A DNA stretch of 52,490 bases from JACQRW01 sp964371935 (lineage in GTDB: Bacteria > Patescibacteriota > Minisyncoccia > Sungbacterales > HO2-52-23): positions 1 through 52,490 of the forward strand of contig CAYJOT010000002.1 in assembly GCA_964371935.1 (NCBI GenBank). The letters are read 5' to 3'. The number at the start of each line of letters is the position of its first letter. Positions within the stretch are counted from its first letter, which is position 1. The position numbers and the translations under genes were made by a program. The notes under the pieces were generated by a model. That model did not search any database and was not told where the DNA came from. It was given only the letters and a program-made list of their open reading frames with translations. Positions 25,643 through 34,229 of this stretch are shown here, one piece after another.

Positions 25643-26614
25643 ATGGCAAAAAAACTTATCATCCTCCGGCACAACACTGGTAAGGGCGGCCATGGGCGGC
25701 TTGCAAACCAGCTCTGGAATTTTATGGGCATCTATGCTTATGCCTTGGAGCGCGGGTATCACCTGCAGGACTATTCTTTTTTTGAATACAGCCACTATTT
25801 CAAAATTCCCCCCGTTCAGAATCGCCTGATTCGATGGCTTTTTTTCTCGCCATTTCCTTTTCTTGAGAAAAAGCTCGGGCATACGCGGGCAACTATTTTT
25901 GTACGCAAAATCTATAAACCGTATGTCATTGCCACCAAACTGCTTTGCGGCAGCGCAATACTTGAATCCCACAACTCTCCGGATATCGCCGGCATTTTTT
26001 ACCTTCCCCCGTCCAAGCCGGTCAAGCCCGAACTTACCGCACTTGAGCAAAACCAACGCATGAGAAACATATATTTTGACGGCTGGCTTTTCCGAAATCC
26101 GGTCGGCGCCTTGAAATACCATTCGAAGATTACCGGTTACTTCAAACCAAAAGACCGGACGCTTCAGGCCGTTGCGACATTTCTTGAGCCATTCCGAAAA
26201 CAGTACGACCATTTGGTGGGCGTGCATATCCGGCAGGATGATTACAAAACATTCAAAGGAGGCCGGTATTTCGTGGAGCAAACCCGTATCCGGAAGATTC
26301 TCGATGAATATCTCCGAGAATTTGGGAAAGATTCGCAGCGCACCTGTTTCATCATTACCTCGAACGGCCCAGTCGAACAGGACACGTTTGCCGGACTTAA
26401 CATCACCGTAAGCAATTTGGATTTTATTGAAGATTTATTTTTACTCTCATCATGCAATGCCGTTATCGGCGCGGACTCAAGCTTTGGAAGCTTTGCCGCA
26501 TACTACGGCAACATACCACATATTGTTTTTCAAAATGGGCCAGTGGATTGGCAGTACTACGCGGGAAAAACCAAATACTTCTGGAACAAGTACTGCACAC
26601 TGGTACATTTTTAA
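25643..26614 (+). CDS. Fucosyltransferase-superfamily protein (GT11-like)
   Basis: A 323-residue protein with GKGGHGRLANQLWNFMGIY near the start, GVHIRQDDYKTF (the HxRxxD-type GDP-fucose contact) and NAVIGADSSFGSFAAYYGN near the end. These are features of the GT11 and NodZ-type fucosyltransferase superfamily, with weaker resemblance than the protein at 6967-7860. It probably transfers fucose or a related 6-deoxy sugar from a GDP donor. Confidence 0.72.
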   Translation: MAKKLIILRHNTGKGGHGRLANQLWNFMGIYAYALERGYHLQDYSFFEYSHYFKIPPVQNRLIRWLFFSPFPFLEKKLGHTRATIFVRKIYKPYVIATKLLCGSAILESHNSPDIAGIFYLPPSKPVKPELTALEQNQRMRNIYFDGWLFRNPVGALKYHSKITGYFKPKDRTLQAVATFLEPFRKQYDHLVGVHIRQDDYKTFKGGRYFVEQTRIRKILDEYLREFGKDSQRTCFIITSNGPVEQDTFAGLNITVSNLDFIEDLFLLSSCNAVIGADSSFGSFAAYYGNIPHIVFQNGPVDWQYYAGKTKYFWNKYCTLVHF

Positions 26615-26624
26615 TTTTTTTAGT

Positions 26625-27341
26625 ATGCTTATCAGCATGATGATACCCAACAAAGCGATCAAATATATCCTATTCCAACGAACCGAGTATCTGCTGTCCA
26701 TGAAAAGCCCGATCCTCAATCGCTTTGTGATCCGCGTACCTTCGCGGATGTACAATCTGGCAGTCATGCTGGAGGCGCTGCTCACCAAGCCGCGGGTCAG
26801 GCGGCTGTTTGAGGAGGATATGGAACGTGAGTACAAAATCCTACAGCCGCATCTGCCGGACCACAGCCACGCGATCCTTGATATCGGCTGCGGCGTTGCT
26901 GGCATTGATGTACTACTCTATCAGCATTACCAAAAAAAGAACCAGAGCCCAGACATCTATTTGCTCGACAAAACCGAGATGCCTAAAATGGTCTATTACG
27001 GCCTGGAGCAAAATGGATGCTACTATAACTCACTTGCCCTTGCAAAAGAGATGCTGGTAGTTAACGGAGCCGACCCGAAACATATTTTCCTTCAGGAAGA
27101 CAGAGACGACCATGTGATCGATTTCAAAACCGAATTCGATCTTGTGATCTCGCTCATCTCATGGGGTTTTCACTACCCCATCCGGACTTATCTCGACCAG
27201 GTCTACACACTACTGGCACTGGGCGGCATGCTCATTCTTGACGTACGCAAAGGCACCGAAGAAGAAATCAAACAAAAATTCGGTAATGCGACGATAATCT
27301 TTGAAGCCCGGAAATACTTCAGAGTCGTGGCGCGAAAATGA
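26625..27341 (+). CDS. SAM-dependent methyltransferase-like protein, paralogue 2
   Basis: About 238 residues from the ATG at 26625; the longer frame from 26427 is a shadow of the previous gene. It is a paralogue of 24824-25570: IKYILFQRTEYLL, AILDIGCGVAGIDVLLY, IYLLDKTEMP and SLISWGFHYPIRTYLDQVY. Its ATGA overlap with the next glycosyltransferase indicates translational coupling. Confidence 0.72.
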   Translation: MLISMMIPNKAIKYILFQRTEYLLSMKSPILNRFVIRVPSRMYNLAVMLEALLTKPRVRRLFEEDMEREYKILQPHLPDHSHAILDIGCGVAGIDVLLYQHYQKKNQSPDIYLLDKTEMPKMVYYGLEQNGCYYNSLALAKEMLVVNGADPKHIFLQEDRDDHVIDFKTEFDLVISLISWGFHYPIRTYLDQVYTLLALGGMLILDVRKGTEEEIKQKFGNATIIFEARKYFRVVARK

Positions 27342-28447
27342 AGCTTATCTATCTTACCTCAAAAAATTATCCGGCAAGCACTGCCGATCATGTGTATGTC
27401 CTCGAGCTCGCACGGGGATTTTTTCACGTACTGAGGGGTGATTTTCTGTTGGTCGTAGCACACAGTACATCGGATGACCTCAGCAACTTGCCTATCTATA
27501 AAGTTGGCTGGCCATATAGCAAATTCCGGACGATTTTTTATTTTTGCTGGCTTCCCTGCTTCGTGATTTCACACAAATATTATGGACGCGACTCCATATT
27601 TTTCTCAAACGACCCAAATCTCCTGCTCGTGCTTGTCTTTTGGCGGCTCATCTTCGGCTATCGCATTGTCTCAGACTGGCACATGCTTTTTAACGACTGG
27701 CGAGATTCTTTTCTCATGCGAAAAAGCGATGGCCTGATCGCCACCTCACAAAAACTAAAAAAGGCAATCATCAAAACATCCGGCATCAGCGAGAAAAACG
27801 TCTGCGTCGCATACGGAGGTATTGATCTTTCGCTCTATAAGTCGACGGATCAAAAATCAACGCGCGCACTCCTTGGCCTGCCCCAAGACAAATACATCGT
27901 AGCATATGTTGGATTCTTTAAAACACTCGGTATGGAAAAGGGAATCAAAACCATGATCGAGGCCCTCCCGCTCCTGGATAAAAATATCATCATGCTTTTT
28001 GTCGGCGGAAGCGATCAGGAAATCACAGAATACCAAAATGTCGCAGAAAAATTGCACGTTGCCAGCCAATGTATTTTTGTTCATAGGAAAAAACCATCAG
28101 AAATTCCGCCATATGAGCAGGCAGCCGATCTCCTCTCCATCCCCTATCCGGATCTGCCGCACTTCAGAGATTACGGCTTCCCTATGAAAGTATATGAGTA
28201 TATGGTAAGCCGCCGACCGATTGTTTATTCAAAACTTGAGCTTGTCGAAGAGGTAATTGCTGATTGCGCATTCGGATTTATCCCCGGCAGTGTGCCCGAT
28301 TTTGCCCGTGCAGTGCAGGAGGCAATATCCCATCCGGACAAGGCAAAAGCATACACCGAATCAGCATATGTCAAAATACGGGATTATACATGGGATAAAA
28401 AAGCTGTCCGGATTATTGGTTTTCTTACTGCTTCTTTTTCCCGATGA
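27338..28447 (+). CDS. GT4 family glycosyltransferase
   Basis: A 369-residue GT-B protein. It has VAYGGIDLSLYK at the inter-domain hinge, AYVGFFKTLGMEKGIKTMIE at the donor domain start and SIPYPDLPHFRDYGFPMKVY near the donor-binding glutamate region. Its start overlaps the previous gene (ATGA). Its 3' end overlaps the convergent fusion gene by 23 bases (28425-28447), so both stop codons lie inside the other gene. Confidence 0.82.
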   Translation: MKLIYLTSKNYPASTADHVYVLELARGFFHVLRGDFLLVVAHSTSDDLSNLPIYKVGWPYSKFRTIFYFCWLPCFVISHKYYGRDSIFFSNDPNLLLVLVFWRLIFGYRIVSDWHMLFNDWRDSFLMRKSDGLIATSQKLKKAIIKTSGISEKNVCVAYGGIDLSLYKSTDQKSTRALLGLPQDKYIVAYVGFFKTLGMEKGIKTMIEALPLLDKNIIMLFVGGSDQEITEYQNVAEKLHVASQCIFVHRKKPSEIPPYEQAADLLSIPYPDLPHFRDYGFPMKVYEYMVSRRPIVYSKLELVEEVIADCAFGFIPGSVPDFARAVQEAISHPDKAKAYTESAYVKIRDYTWDKKAVRIIGFLTASFSR

Positions 28448-29984
28448 TATAGAGATGCGCGGCCACGGCATCGGCTCCGGGCATGCTCATACATAAGAGG
28501 TCAAGGTACTTGAGAGGCCCCAATATAAGCATGAAGACGTGCGCCAGAATCGGCGCTGTTTTCTTTGATCCGAAAGCGAAAATCACGCCAAGCCAATAGG
28601 CAAGAAACATGAGAAAGGCGCTCCATGGCCCGGATCGCACGCCGCTCTCGACGATCTCAAGATCTGGGAAAAGCGCCTTAAGCCCGCTGATAGTCCAGCG
28701 GTTAAAATCGTCTGGAGAGGCGTGATACGGATGCACGAATGGCGCACTCACATAGAGCAGCCCCCCTGGTTTGAGTACACGAGACATTTCAGCCGCAACC
28801 TTGACCGGATCCGCAACGTGTTCGAGTAGTGACTCGCTCACCAACCCATCAACCGTGCCGGTGGGAAACGGAAGAGCTGACGCATCCGCCACCACGTCAA
28901 CTTCCGGAAATGGGTACACGTCAATGTTGATAAATTCCTCGCCGAATCGTTCCGGCCCTGATCCCACATCAAGAAGAATCGGGTGATCCGGCAAGAGCGG
29001 AAGGATTTTTCGCGGACCATTGCGTATCATAAGCACCGGACAAAAAAGATGCCAGATGCCATAATACAGTTTGGGAAATTGCTTAAGAAATGATTTGAGC
29101 CAGTTAACGCCTGATAGGTGTTCTTCGGTATTTAACTCAAATACGGCCGACGCAATCAATAATGGCCTGCCGGCATAATCAACGGCAAAACTGCCATGCT
29201 CGGGACAAAGATAGCCCATAGTAAATGCGTTACGGCAAAACGGACAACACAAAAACGCTGAAGCATCCTTGGGAACATGGGAAACGGGTTTTCGAAGGTA
29301 GAGAAGCCGATCTCCGGCCAATACAATCAGAGCTTTGATGCCGTCGCGATAACGAATCTTCTTTCCTTGCGCAGCCTGCCGAGGATTATGCGATATCGGC
29401 ACCTCTCCTATGGACAGTCCTCTGCGCGCGAGAGCTGCGGTAAAGAGAAGTTCTGATTCAAAACCTCCGGCGCGAAAGTCAGATGCGGCTGATAGGGGAA
29501 ATAATTTGTAGCAGGTCCATGCGTCGGTCAGGGAAAGGCCGTACATTATATTGAGCAGTTTTGTGATCATCCATACCCCCAGGCGTGGAATCAGAAATCC
29601 TTTTCGCTTTTCTTTGTGCAAATTGCGCGACCCGTAAATCACGTCTCCTCTGCCCTCTTCAAGCCCTTTGATCATGCGGGGAATCTCATTTGGATCATAC
29701 TCAAGATCGGCATCCTGGATGAGCGCGTAGTGCCCACTTGCCTCTTGAAGTCCGCGCCGAACCGCCGAACCCTTTCCACCATTCTTCTCCTGCGGGATCA
29801 CCATAATGCGACCAGGGTATGCCCGCAGAATATTCAAGGTGTTGTCACAAGAACCATCGTCAATCACAATGATCTCTTTTTCCCAAAATTCGGGCAGTCG
29901 CACATGTTCAACCCGATGAAGCAGTTCACGGATCGTTTCTTGTTCGTTATAACAAGGAATGATAATAGAGAGTTTTTTAAGCAT
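28425..29984 (-). CDS. Fusion: family 2 glycosyltransferase, Trm112-like zinc motif, SAM methyltransferase
   Basis: The 519 residues carry three parts. Residues 1 to about 245 form a DPM1-like GT2 domain (IIPCYNEQETI, VIDDGSCDNT, IQDADLEYDP), expected to act on a polyprenyl phosphate. Residues about 265-305 hold CCPFCRNAF...CPEHGSF, a Trm112-like zinc-binding motif. Residues about 340-480 form a methyltransferase (LDVGSGPERFG, LVSESLLEHVADP, VLKPGGLLYVSAPF), followed by a hydrophobic stretch. It is the last gene of a long operon, overlapping the ArnT-like gene by 8 bases. The fusion suggests coupled transfer and methylation. Confidence 0.82.
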   Translation of the reverse strand: MLKKLSIIIPCYNEQETIRELLHRVEHVRLPEFWEKEIIVIDDGSCDNTLNILRAYPGRIMVIPQEKNGGKGSAVRRGLQEASGHYALIQDADLEYDPNEIPRMIKGLEEGRGDVIYGSRNLHKEKRKGFLIPRLGVWMITKLLNIMYGLSLTDAWTCYKLFPLSAASDFRAGGFESELLFTAALARRGLSIGEVPISHNPRQAAQGKKIRYRDGIKALIVLAGDRLLYLRKPVSHVPKDASAFLCCPFCRNAFTMGYLCPEHGSFAVDYAGRPLLIASAVFELNTEEHLSGVNWLKSFLKQFPKLYYGIWHLFCPVLMIRNGPRKILPLLPDHPILLDVGSGPERFGEEFINIDVYPFPEVDVVADASALPFPTGTVDGLVSESLLEHVADPVKVAAEMSRVLKPGGLLYVSAPFVHPYHASPDDFNRWTISGLKALFPDLEIVESGVRSGPWSAFLMFLAYWLGVIFAFGSKKTAPILAHVFMLILGPLKYLDLLCMSMPGADAVAAHLYIIGKKKQ

Positions 29985-31371
29985 GGATCAAAGACATAAA
30001 ATTCATAAGTCGCTTGCCAAACCGCGCAAGCGCATAGACGGCAAATGTGAGGATAAGCGCGTTGACCGGTATCCGGAAGCGGGCATTCACGCCAAGTCCG
30101 TTGATCATCGTGGTAAAAGCGAAATAAAAAATAAGGAGTACAGATGTAACCGCGGGTATGGCAAAACCCCGATGCCGAAAAAATATAAAGATACCGCCAA
30201 AAAAGAATAGTGCGGAGAGAATCCACGCCACGCGAGCAGTCAGGATAAGAATAGCCGGTGAAACGACAACCGCATGCAGTAAACGGACAAAAGCCGCGGG
30301 ATCTTTTAATGCGACAAGGAATACCGGACCCTTGATCGCAACCGCCGGCTCAATGCCCGCATGCTGGAGCACGGTAGCCATGCCGTCGTGCGTGAAGAAC
30401 GTGACAAGCGTGATGCCTGCCGACTTCATTAGTCCCACCGGATATTTTTTCAGTTCCGCAACAGCACGGTCTCGAAACATCCGCGACGTGGCCAGTGTGA
30501 TCGTGTTGGTGTCAAGATTATGCTCTTCAGCGATCCACTGTTTCAGTTCAGTTGCAAAATCAGTTCCTTTGTCAAGACTGCGAACCGATGGCACCAAATA
30601 TACCATAAGATTAAAACTCGGCTGCGCGCTCATGCCCGCCACTCCAAACGCATAATAGTTACGGACAAGCCACGGAGTAGTCGCCGTAGCAAACACAAGC
30701 AAAAATACCGCAAGATGCCCGAACAGTTTCCGCGACAGACGATCTCGCCAATACCACACAAGCCCCAAAGGTAGGAGGATCGGCAGATATTGCACGGTCG
30801 GCTTTACCAGCGTTGCCATGGCAAGCATGAATCCCGTGCAAGCGCTCCACCATAATGACGGCGTTTTTAGATATCGGAAAAACAAAATAAGAAATAACAG
30901 AAAAAGCGTGGTAAAAACAGTTTCCGTATAAAAAATAAAAGAGAGAAGCATGGAATACGGCTCAAGAGCAAGCGCATATCCCACCCCAAAACTCATGCGC
31001 CGCGACTCAAGAATACGGCGGCTTACCATCATGCCCAGCAGCGGGATCAAACTTCCTACAAGCATCTGAACTATCATTACAACCCAATAGCTTCCAGTAA
31101 GGTACAACGGCAATGCAAGAAAAAGCGGGTAGGCCGGCGGGCGCAAAGGATTGGGCAGATACGGAGGATAACTTTCTCCGGTAAACCCGTGCCCCTGGCT
31201 TATGTTTCTGCTGATTTCAAAGTATCCGTCATCTCCATGAATGGTACTGATCAGATTGCTGCCCTCTGCATGAAAACTTATGCCAAACAAAATAAGACGC
31301 GCAAGAAGGGCGACCAACACAAGTATAACCTCGGCCTTATGTATTTTTATCCAAGAAAAATTACGCCTCAT
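29977..31371 (-). CDS. Membrane glycosyltransferase, PMT/ArnT-like (GT-C)
   Basis: A 464-residue integral membrane protein of roughly ten to twelve hydrophobic segments. The first outer loop has HGDDGYFEISRNI, holding the acidic pair typical of the PMT_2 superfamily, and LRPPAYPLFLALPLY. These enzymes use a lipid-phosphate-linked sugar outside the membrane. The GT2 domain downstream could make that donor. The start overlaps the cytidylyltransferase gene by 11 bases. Confidence 0.82.
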   Translation of the reverse strand: MRRNFSWIKIHKAEVILVLVALLARLILFGISFHAEGSNLISTIHGDDGYFEISRNISQGHGFTGESYPPYLPNPLRPPAYPLFLALPLYLTGSYWVVMIVQMLVGSLIPLLGMMVSRRILESRRMSFGVGYALALEPYSMLLSFIFYTETVFTTLFLLFLILFFRYLKTPSLWWSACTGFMLAMATLVKPTVQYLPILLPLGLVWYWRDRLSRKLFGHLAVFLLVFATATTPWLVRNYYAFGVAGMSAQPSFNLMVYLVPSVRSLDKGTDFATELKQWIAEEHNLDTNTITLATSRMFRDRAVAELKKYPVGLMKSAGITLVTFFTHDGMATVLQHAGIEPAVAIKGPVFLVALKDPAAFVRLLHAVVVSPAILILTARVAWILSALFFFGGIFIFFRHRGFAIPAVTSVLLIFYFAFTTMINGLGVNARFRIPVNALILTFAVYALARFGKRLMNFMSLIHA

Positions 31372-31870
31372 GGCATTCTTTGTACTTTTTTCCTGAACCG
31401 CATTGACACGGTATTTCTTTTAAAAAATTGCTCAAGAGCCATGAGCTGGACTGCACTTTTCCTCCGTATCCCACGTTAAAAACCATATCGCATCCGATGC
31501 TTTCGCAAACCGAGACCTCGGGTATATTAGTTTTAATCCGATCGCCGCCATTGGCAAAAATATGCGGCTTCAATTCCTTAAGTTCTTTACATACACTCAT
31601 ATCCTCGGGATTCTCCGAATGGCCAGTGATCAAAACTCGGTCTACGTCGCCTAAGCTTTCAATCACCTCTTTGCGCTCTTGTTCCGACATAAATGAATAC
31701 CCCTTCTTTTTCTTCAGCCAGTTATCATTATTCAAAATCACTACCAACTCATCGCCAAGTTTTTTCGCCTCGCGAAAAAGACGCGTATGCCCGGAGTGAA
31801 TAGGATCGAATCCACCGCTTACTGCAACAACAACTTTTTCATTTTTCTTATCAGACTGTTGTGACATCAT
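31361..31870 (-). CDS. Cytidylyltransferase-like nucleotidyltransferase with C-terminal SEC-C motif
   Basis: About 169 residues from ATG-ATG at 31870/31867; upstream in-frame sequence is a shadow of the GT4 gene. GGFDPIHSGHTRLFREA contains the HxGH motif of the glycerol-3-phosphate cytidylyltransferase/RfaE-C family, which activates sugar or polyol phosphates as CDP or ADP forms. The protein ends in PCQCGSGKKYKECHEA, a complete SEC-C zinc motif as at the SecA C-terminus. That pairing is unusual for this family. The substrate is unknown. Confidence 0.78.
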   Translation of the reverse strand: MMSQQSDKKNEKVVVAVSGGFDPIHSGHTRLFREAKKLGDELVVILNNDNWLKKKKGYSFMSEQERKEVIESLGDVDRVLITGHSENPEDMSVCKELKELKPHIFANGGDRIKTNIPEVSVCESIGCDMVFNVGYGGKVQSSSWLLSNFLKEIPCQCGSGKKYKECHEA

Positions 31871-31880
31871 ATATCTTTTA

Positions 31881-33032
31881 TTATTTTTTAATGAAATCAA
31901 GAATAATTCGTGCGCGCTTTTCCCACCTATACCCCTGTACTTCGGCAAATGCGCGTGCGACAAGAGCGACTGCGCGTTCAGGCTGTTCAATCGCCATACG
32001 TATTCCCGCGGCAAGAGCGACTGGATCATCCGGTGCCACCAAAACGGCGCTCTCGTCATCCACGATCTCGGTAATTGAAGGGATGCGGGATGCCACGATG
32101 GGGCGCCTGCTCGCCATATATTCAAAAAGCTTCATCGGCGAAGTGTAATATTTAGAAATATCTTCTTTGGCCGTGTTTGGAAGCACCAGCACATCTGCTG
32201 CCTTCTGCCAAAGCGGCATTTCTTCGTGCGGACGGTAGCCCTCTATCCGTATCTTCGGATTGCTCCCATATCGCTCACGAAAACGCATAATATCGTCGCC
32301 GGAGCCCCCGATAAACACAACCATAAAGCCATCCGGAAGGTAATGTGCGGCTTCCGCCAGCGTATCCACGCCTTTCCAAGCGAACAAGCTTCCCGTATAT
32401 ATAACCATATATCGCTTATGTTCCAGATGCAAGAGGCGCCGCGCCTCCTCTTTGGCCACTGCAATATCGAAAAGCGCAATATCAACGGCATTGGGCTGAT
32501 AGAGCACCTTGGGCGCATTTTGAGCAAAGAGCCCCCGAAACTTCTCCACTTTCCATTTATTGTGAATCAGGATCCAGCGCATGCGCCGACAAAAGCGGCC
32601 AAACAAAAAAAGTTTGCTCCCAGGAAAATCATGCATTTCATAAAAAACGTCCGAAAAGCGGAGCGAGGCAAGCCAGAGCGGCATAATCTCGTTTGAATAG
32701 ATAATATCATGTTTACTTGCGTGTCGCAGCAGATACCAGCATGAGCTCACGGCAAACACAAACGAAACGAGAAAAAAATTAATCACATCCGGAATCTTCC
32801 ACCCACAACCATCCAGTACCGAAAGAAAAACCACAGAAAAGTTTTTGCGGATGCCATAATGCTCAAACGGATCAACGAATAAACGCCCGATGCGCCGGGG
32901 TACCAACAGCGTCACGTCCATCCCCTCGGCCGCAAACACCTCGCAGCTTTTCGCAACAAAAAGCGCCGCAGCTTTTTCGCTCGGAAACCTGCCCTGATAT
33001 ATGACAAACATTTGTTTTGGTTTTTCACTCAC
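31881..33032 (-). CDS. GT4 family glycosyltransferase
   Basis: A 383-residue GT-B enzyme: YQGRFPSEKAAALFVAK at the N-terminus, MVIYTGSLFAWKGVDTLAEA opening the donor domain, and SPMKLFEYMASRRPIVASRIPSITE in the donor-binding region. It overlaps the next upstream gene by 4 bases and lies 10 bases before the cytidylyltransferase gene. Linkage unknown. Confidence 0.85.
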   Translation of the reverse strand: MSEKPKQMFVIYQGRFPSEKAAALFVAKSCEVFAAEGMDVTLLVPRRIGRLFVDPFEHYGIRKNFSVVFLSVLDGCGWKIPDVINFFLVSFVFAVSSCWYLLRHASKHDIIYSNEIMPLWLASLRFSDVFYEMHDFPGSKLFLFGRFCRRMRWILIHNKWKVEKFRGLFAQNAPKVLYQPNAVDIALFDIAVAKEEARRLLHLEHKRYMVIYTGSLFAWKGVDTLAEAAHYLPDGFMVVFIGGSGDDIMRFRERYGSNPKIRIEGYRPHEEMPLWQKAADVLVLPNTAKEDISKYYTSPMKLFEYMASRRPIVASRIPSITEIVDDESAVLVAPDDPVALAAGIRMAIEQPERAVALVARAFAEVQGYRWEKRARIILDFIKK

Positions 33033-34102
33033 GACGTTTTGAGAATCGCAATGATTTTTCCGATCAACCCCTCGACACGATGATGCGCTACCACGATTGA
33101 GCGCATGGATTGTCGGAGATGCAATAAAGATGCCGGGTCCATTCGCATGAGGGCCATGAGTTTTTTGGCAAGATCGGCCGGATTCTTTTTTTCAAACATG
33201 AGCAGATCATGATATCCACCCAACACTTCCACATACGCCTCGTTGCATGTCAATACCGGAAGGCCGGTTGCCATTGCTTCAAGCCCGGCCTTATCCAAAC
33301 TGCCGGTCAGACCCGGATTTACAAAAATATCTGCTTGCCGGAGATATGCCAAAATGTCTTTATGCGGCACTCCGCCGGTAAATCTGACAAACTTTCCCAA
33401 ATTTTTCTCATCAACCATGCGATAGAGGCACTGTGCATATAACTCCTGCTCCTCACGCCCGGCACCGCCGATAATATCCGCTTCAAACTTTTCGTTTGCG
33501 CGCGCAAGCAACTCAAGCGCTTGGATCAGCGTTGCCTGATCTTTTGCCGGAGAAAGCCGGCCGATCATAATGATCTTCGGCATTTGATTTTCCAATCGCG
33601 CAATAGGAACCCCGATGTACGTCGGGGGTGCAAAGTAATCAGTATCAATCCCCTGTCCGACAATCCGTACTTTTGCACTCCTGATCCGAAAACCGCTTGC
33701 GGTAGACGTAAACACAACATCCGTCATTGTTTCCGCAACACGCAAAGATGCGCTTACTGCGCCATGTGCGTACCACAAAGATATTTTTTTCCCAAGCACG
33801 CGCCACCCCAGCCACCCCAGCACCACATAGATCTGATTCATGTGCACGAACACCGCATCGTAGTCATTTCGCTCGCGCCAGATAAAATACCAAAAACGCA
33901 GCACGTACCTGACACGGGACTGCCAGTGTTCCTTGCCCAGAGACAGCACTTTTACATTCCGTGGCAGATGGTGCGTCCCTTCTTCAAGGCAGATAACTGT
34001 CAGCGCCTCGCACCGCATGGCAAATTCCTCAATCCACCGGTGCATAAACCCCAGCACCTGGTCATGCTCATCAACTTTTTGCGTGATAATCAGTAATTTC
34101 AT
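33029..34102 (-). CDS. GT4 family glycosyltransferase with palindrome-encoded insert
   Basis: A 357-residue GT-B enzyme with IIMIGRLSPAKDQATLIQA, FTGGVPHKDILAYLRQADIF and SLDKAGLEAMATGLPVLTC, the glutamate-containing donor site. The segment APPTYIGVPIARLE before the donor domain is encoded by the palindrome at 33610-33627, which also occurs in the GT2 gene at 21398. Its stop-start overlap with the next gene is 4 bases. Confidence 0.85.
   Translation of the reverse strand: MKLLIITQKVDEHDQVLGFMHRWIEEFAMRCEALTVICLEEGTHHLPRNVKVLSLGKEHWQSRVRYVLRFWYFIWRERNDYDAVFVHMNQIYVVLGWLGWRVLGKKISLWYAHGAVSASLRVAETMTDVVFTSTASGFRIRSAKVRIVGQGIDTDYFAPPTYIGVPIARLENQMPKIIMIGRLSPAKDQATLIQALELLARANEKFEADIIGGAGREEQELYAQCLYRMVDEKNLGKFVRFTGGVPHKDILAYLRQADIFVNPGLTGSLDKAGLEAMATGLPVLTCNEAYVEVLGGYHDLLMFEKKNPADLAKKLMALMRMDPASLLHLRQSMRSIVVAHHRVEGLIGKIIAILKTS
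33610..33627. repeat. In-frame palindrome shared with the 22203-22242 repeats
   Basis: CCCCGATGTACGTCGGGG differs at one base from the copy at 22225-22242. It lies in frame at the domain linker of a GT4 gene and encodes PTYIGV. Confidence 0.7.
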
Positions 34103-34138
34103 ATTGTGAAGTCAATACTGTATGGTAACCGGCAACTC

Positions 34139-34166
34139 TTGACATGTTCTACTGTTCTGCTATGAT
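34139..34166 (+). promoter_or_regulatory. Strong promoter leading straight into a terminator
   Basis: -35 TTGACA (34139-34144), 16-base spacer, -10 TATGAT (34161-34166): the best promoter match seen in the window. No + strand gene follows; the terminator at 34193-34229 would end the transcript after about 55 bases. Confidence 0.55.
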
Positions 34167-34172
34167 GTACTT

Positions 34173-34229
34173 ATCACCAACAGAAAAGATCACCCCATGG
34201 GATCCCGTCCCCATGGGGCCTTTTCTTTG
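34173..34229 (+). ncRNA. Possible short RNA, about 55 nt, antisense to the NYN gene 3' end
   Basis: Expected transcript from the promoter at 34139-34166 to the U-run at 34221-34229. It consists of a short leader and one hairpin (CCCCATGG/CCATGGGG). It overlaps the last codons and stop of the NYN gene on the other strand. It may be a true small RNA, an antisense regulator, or a fortuitous promoter-terminator pair. Confidence 0.35.
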
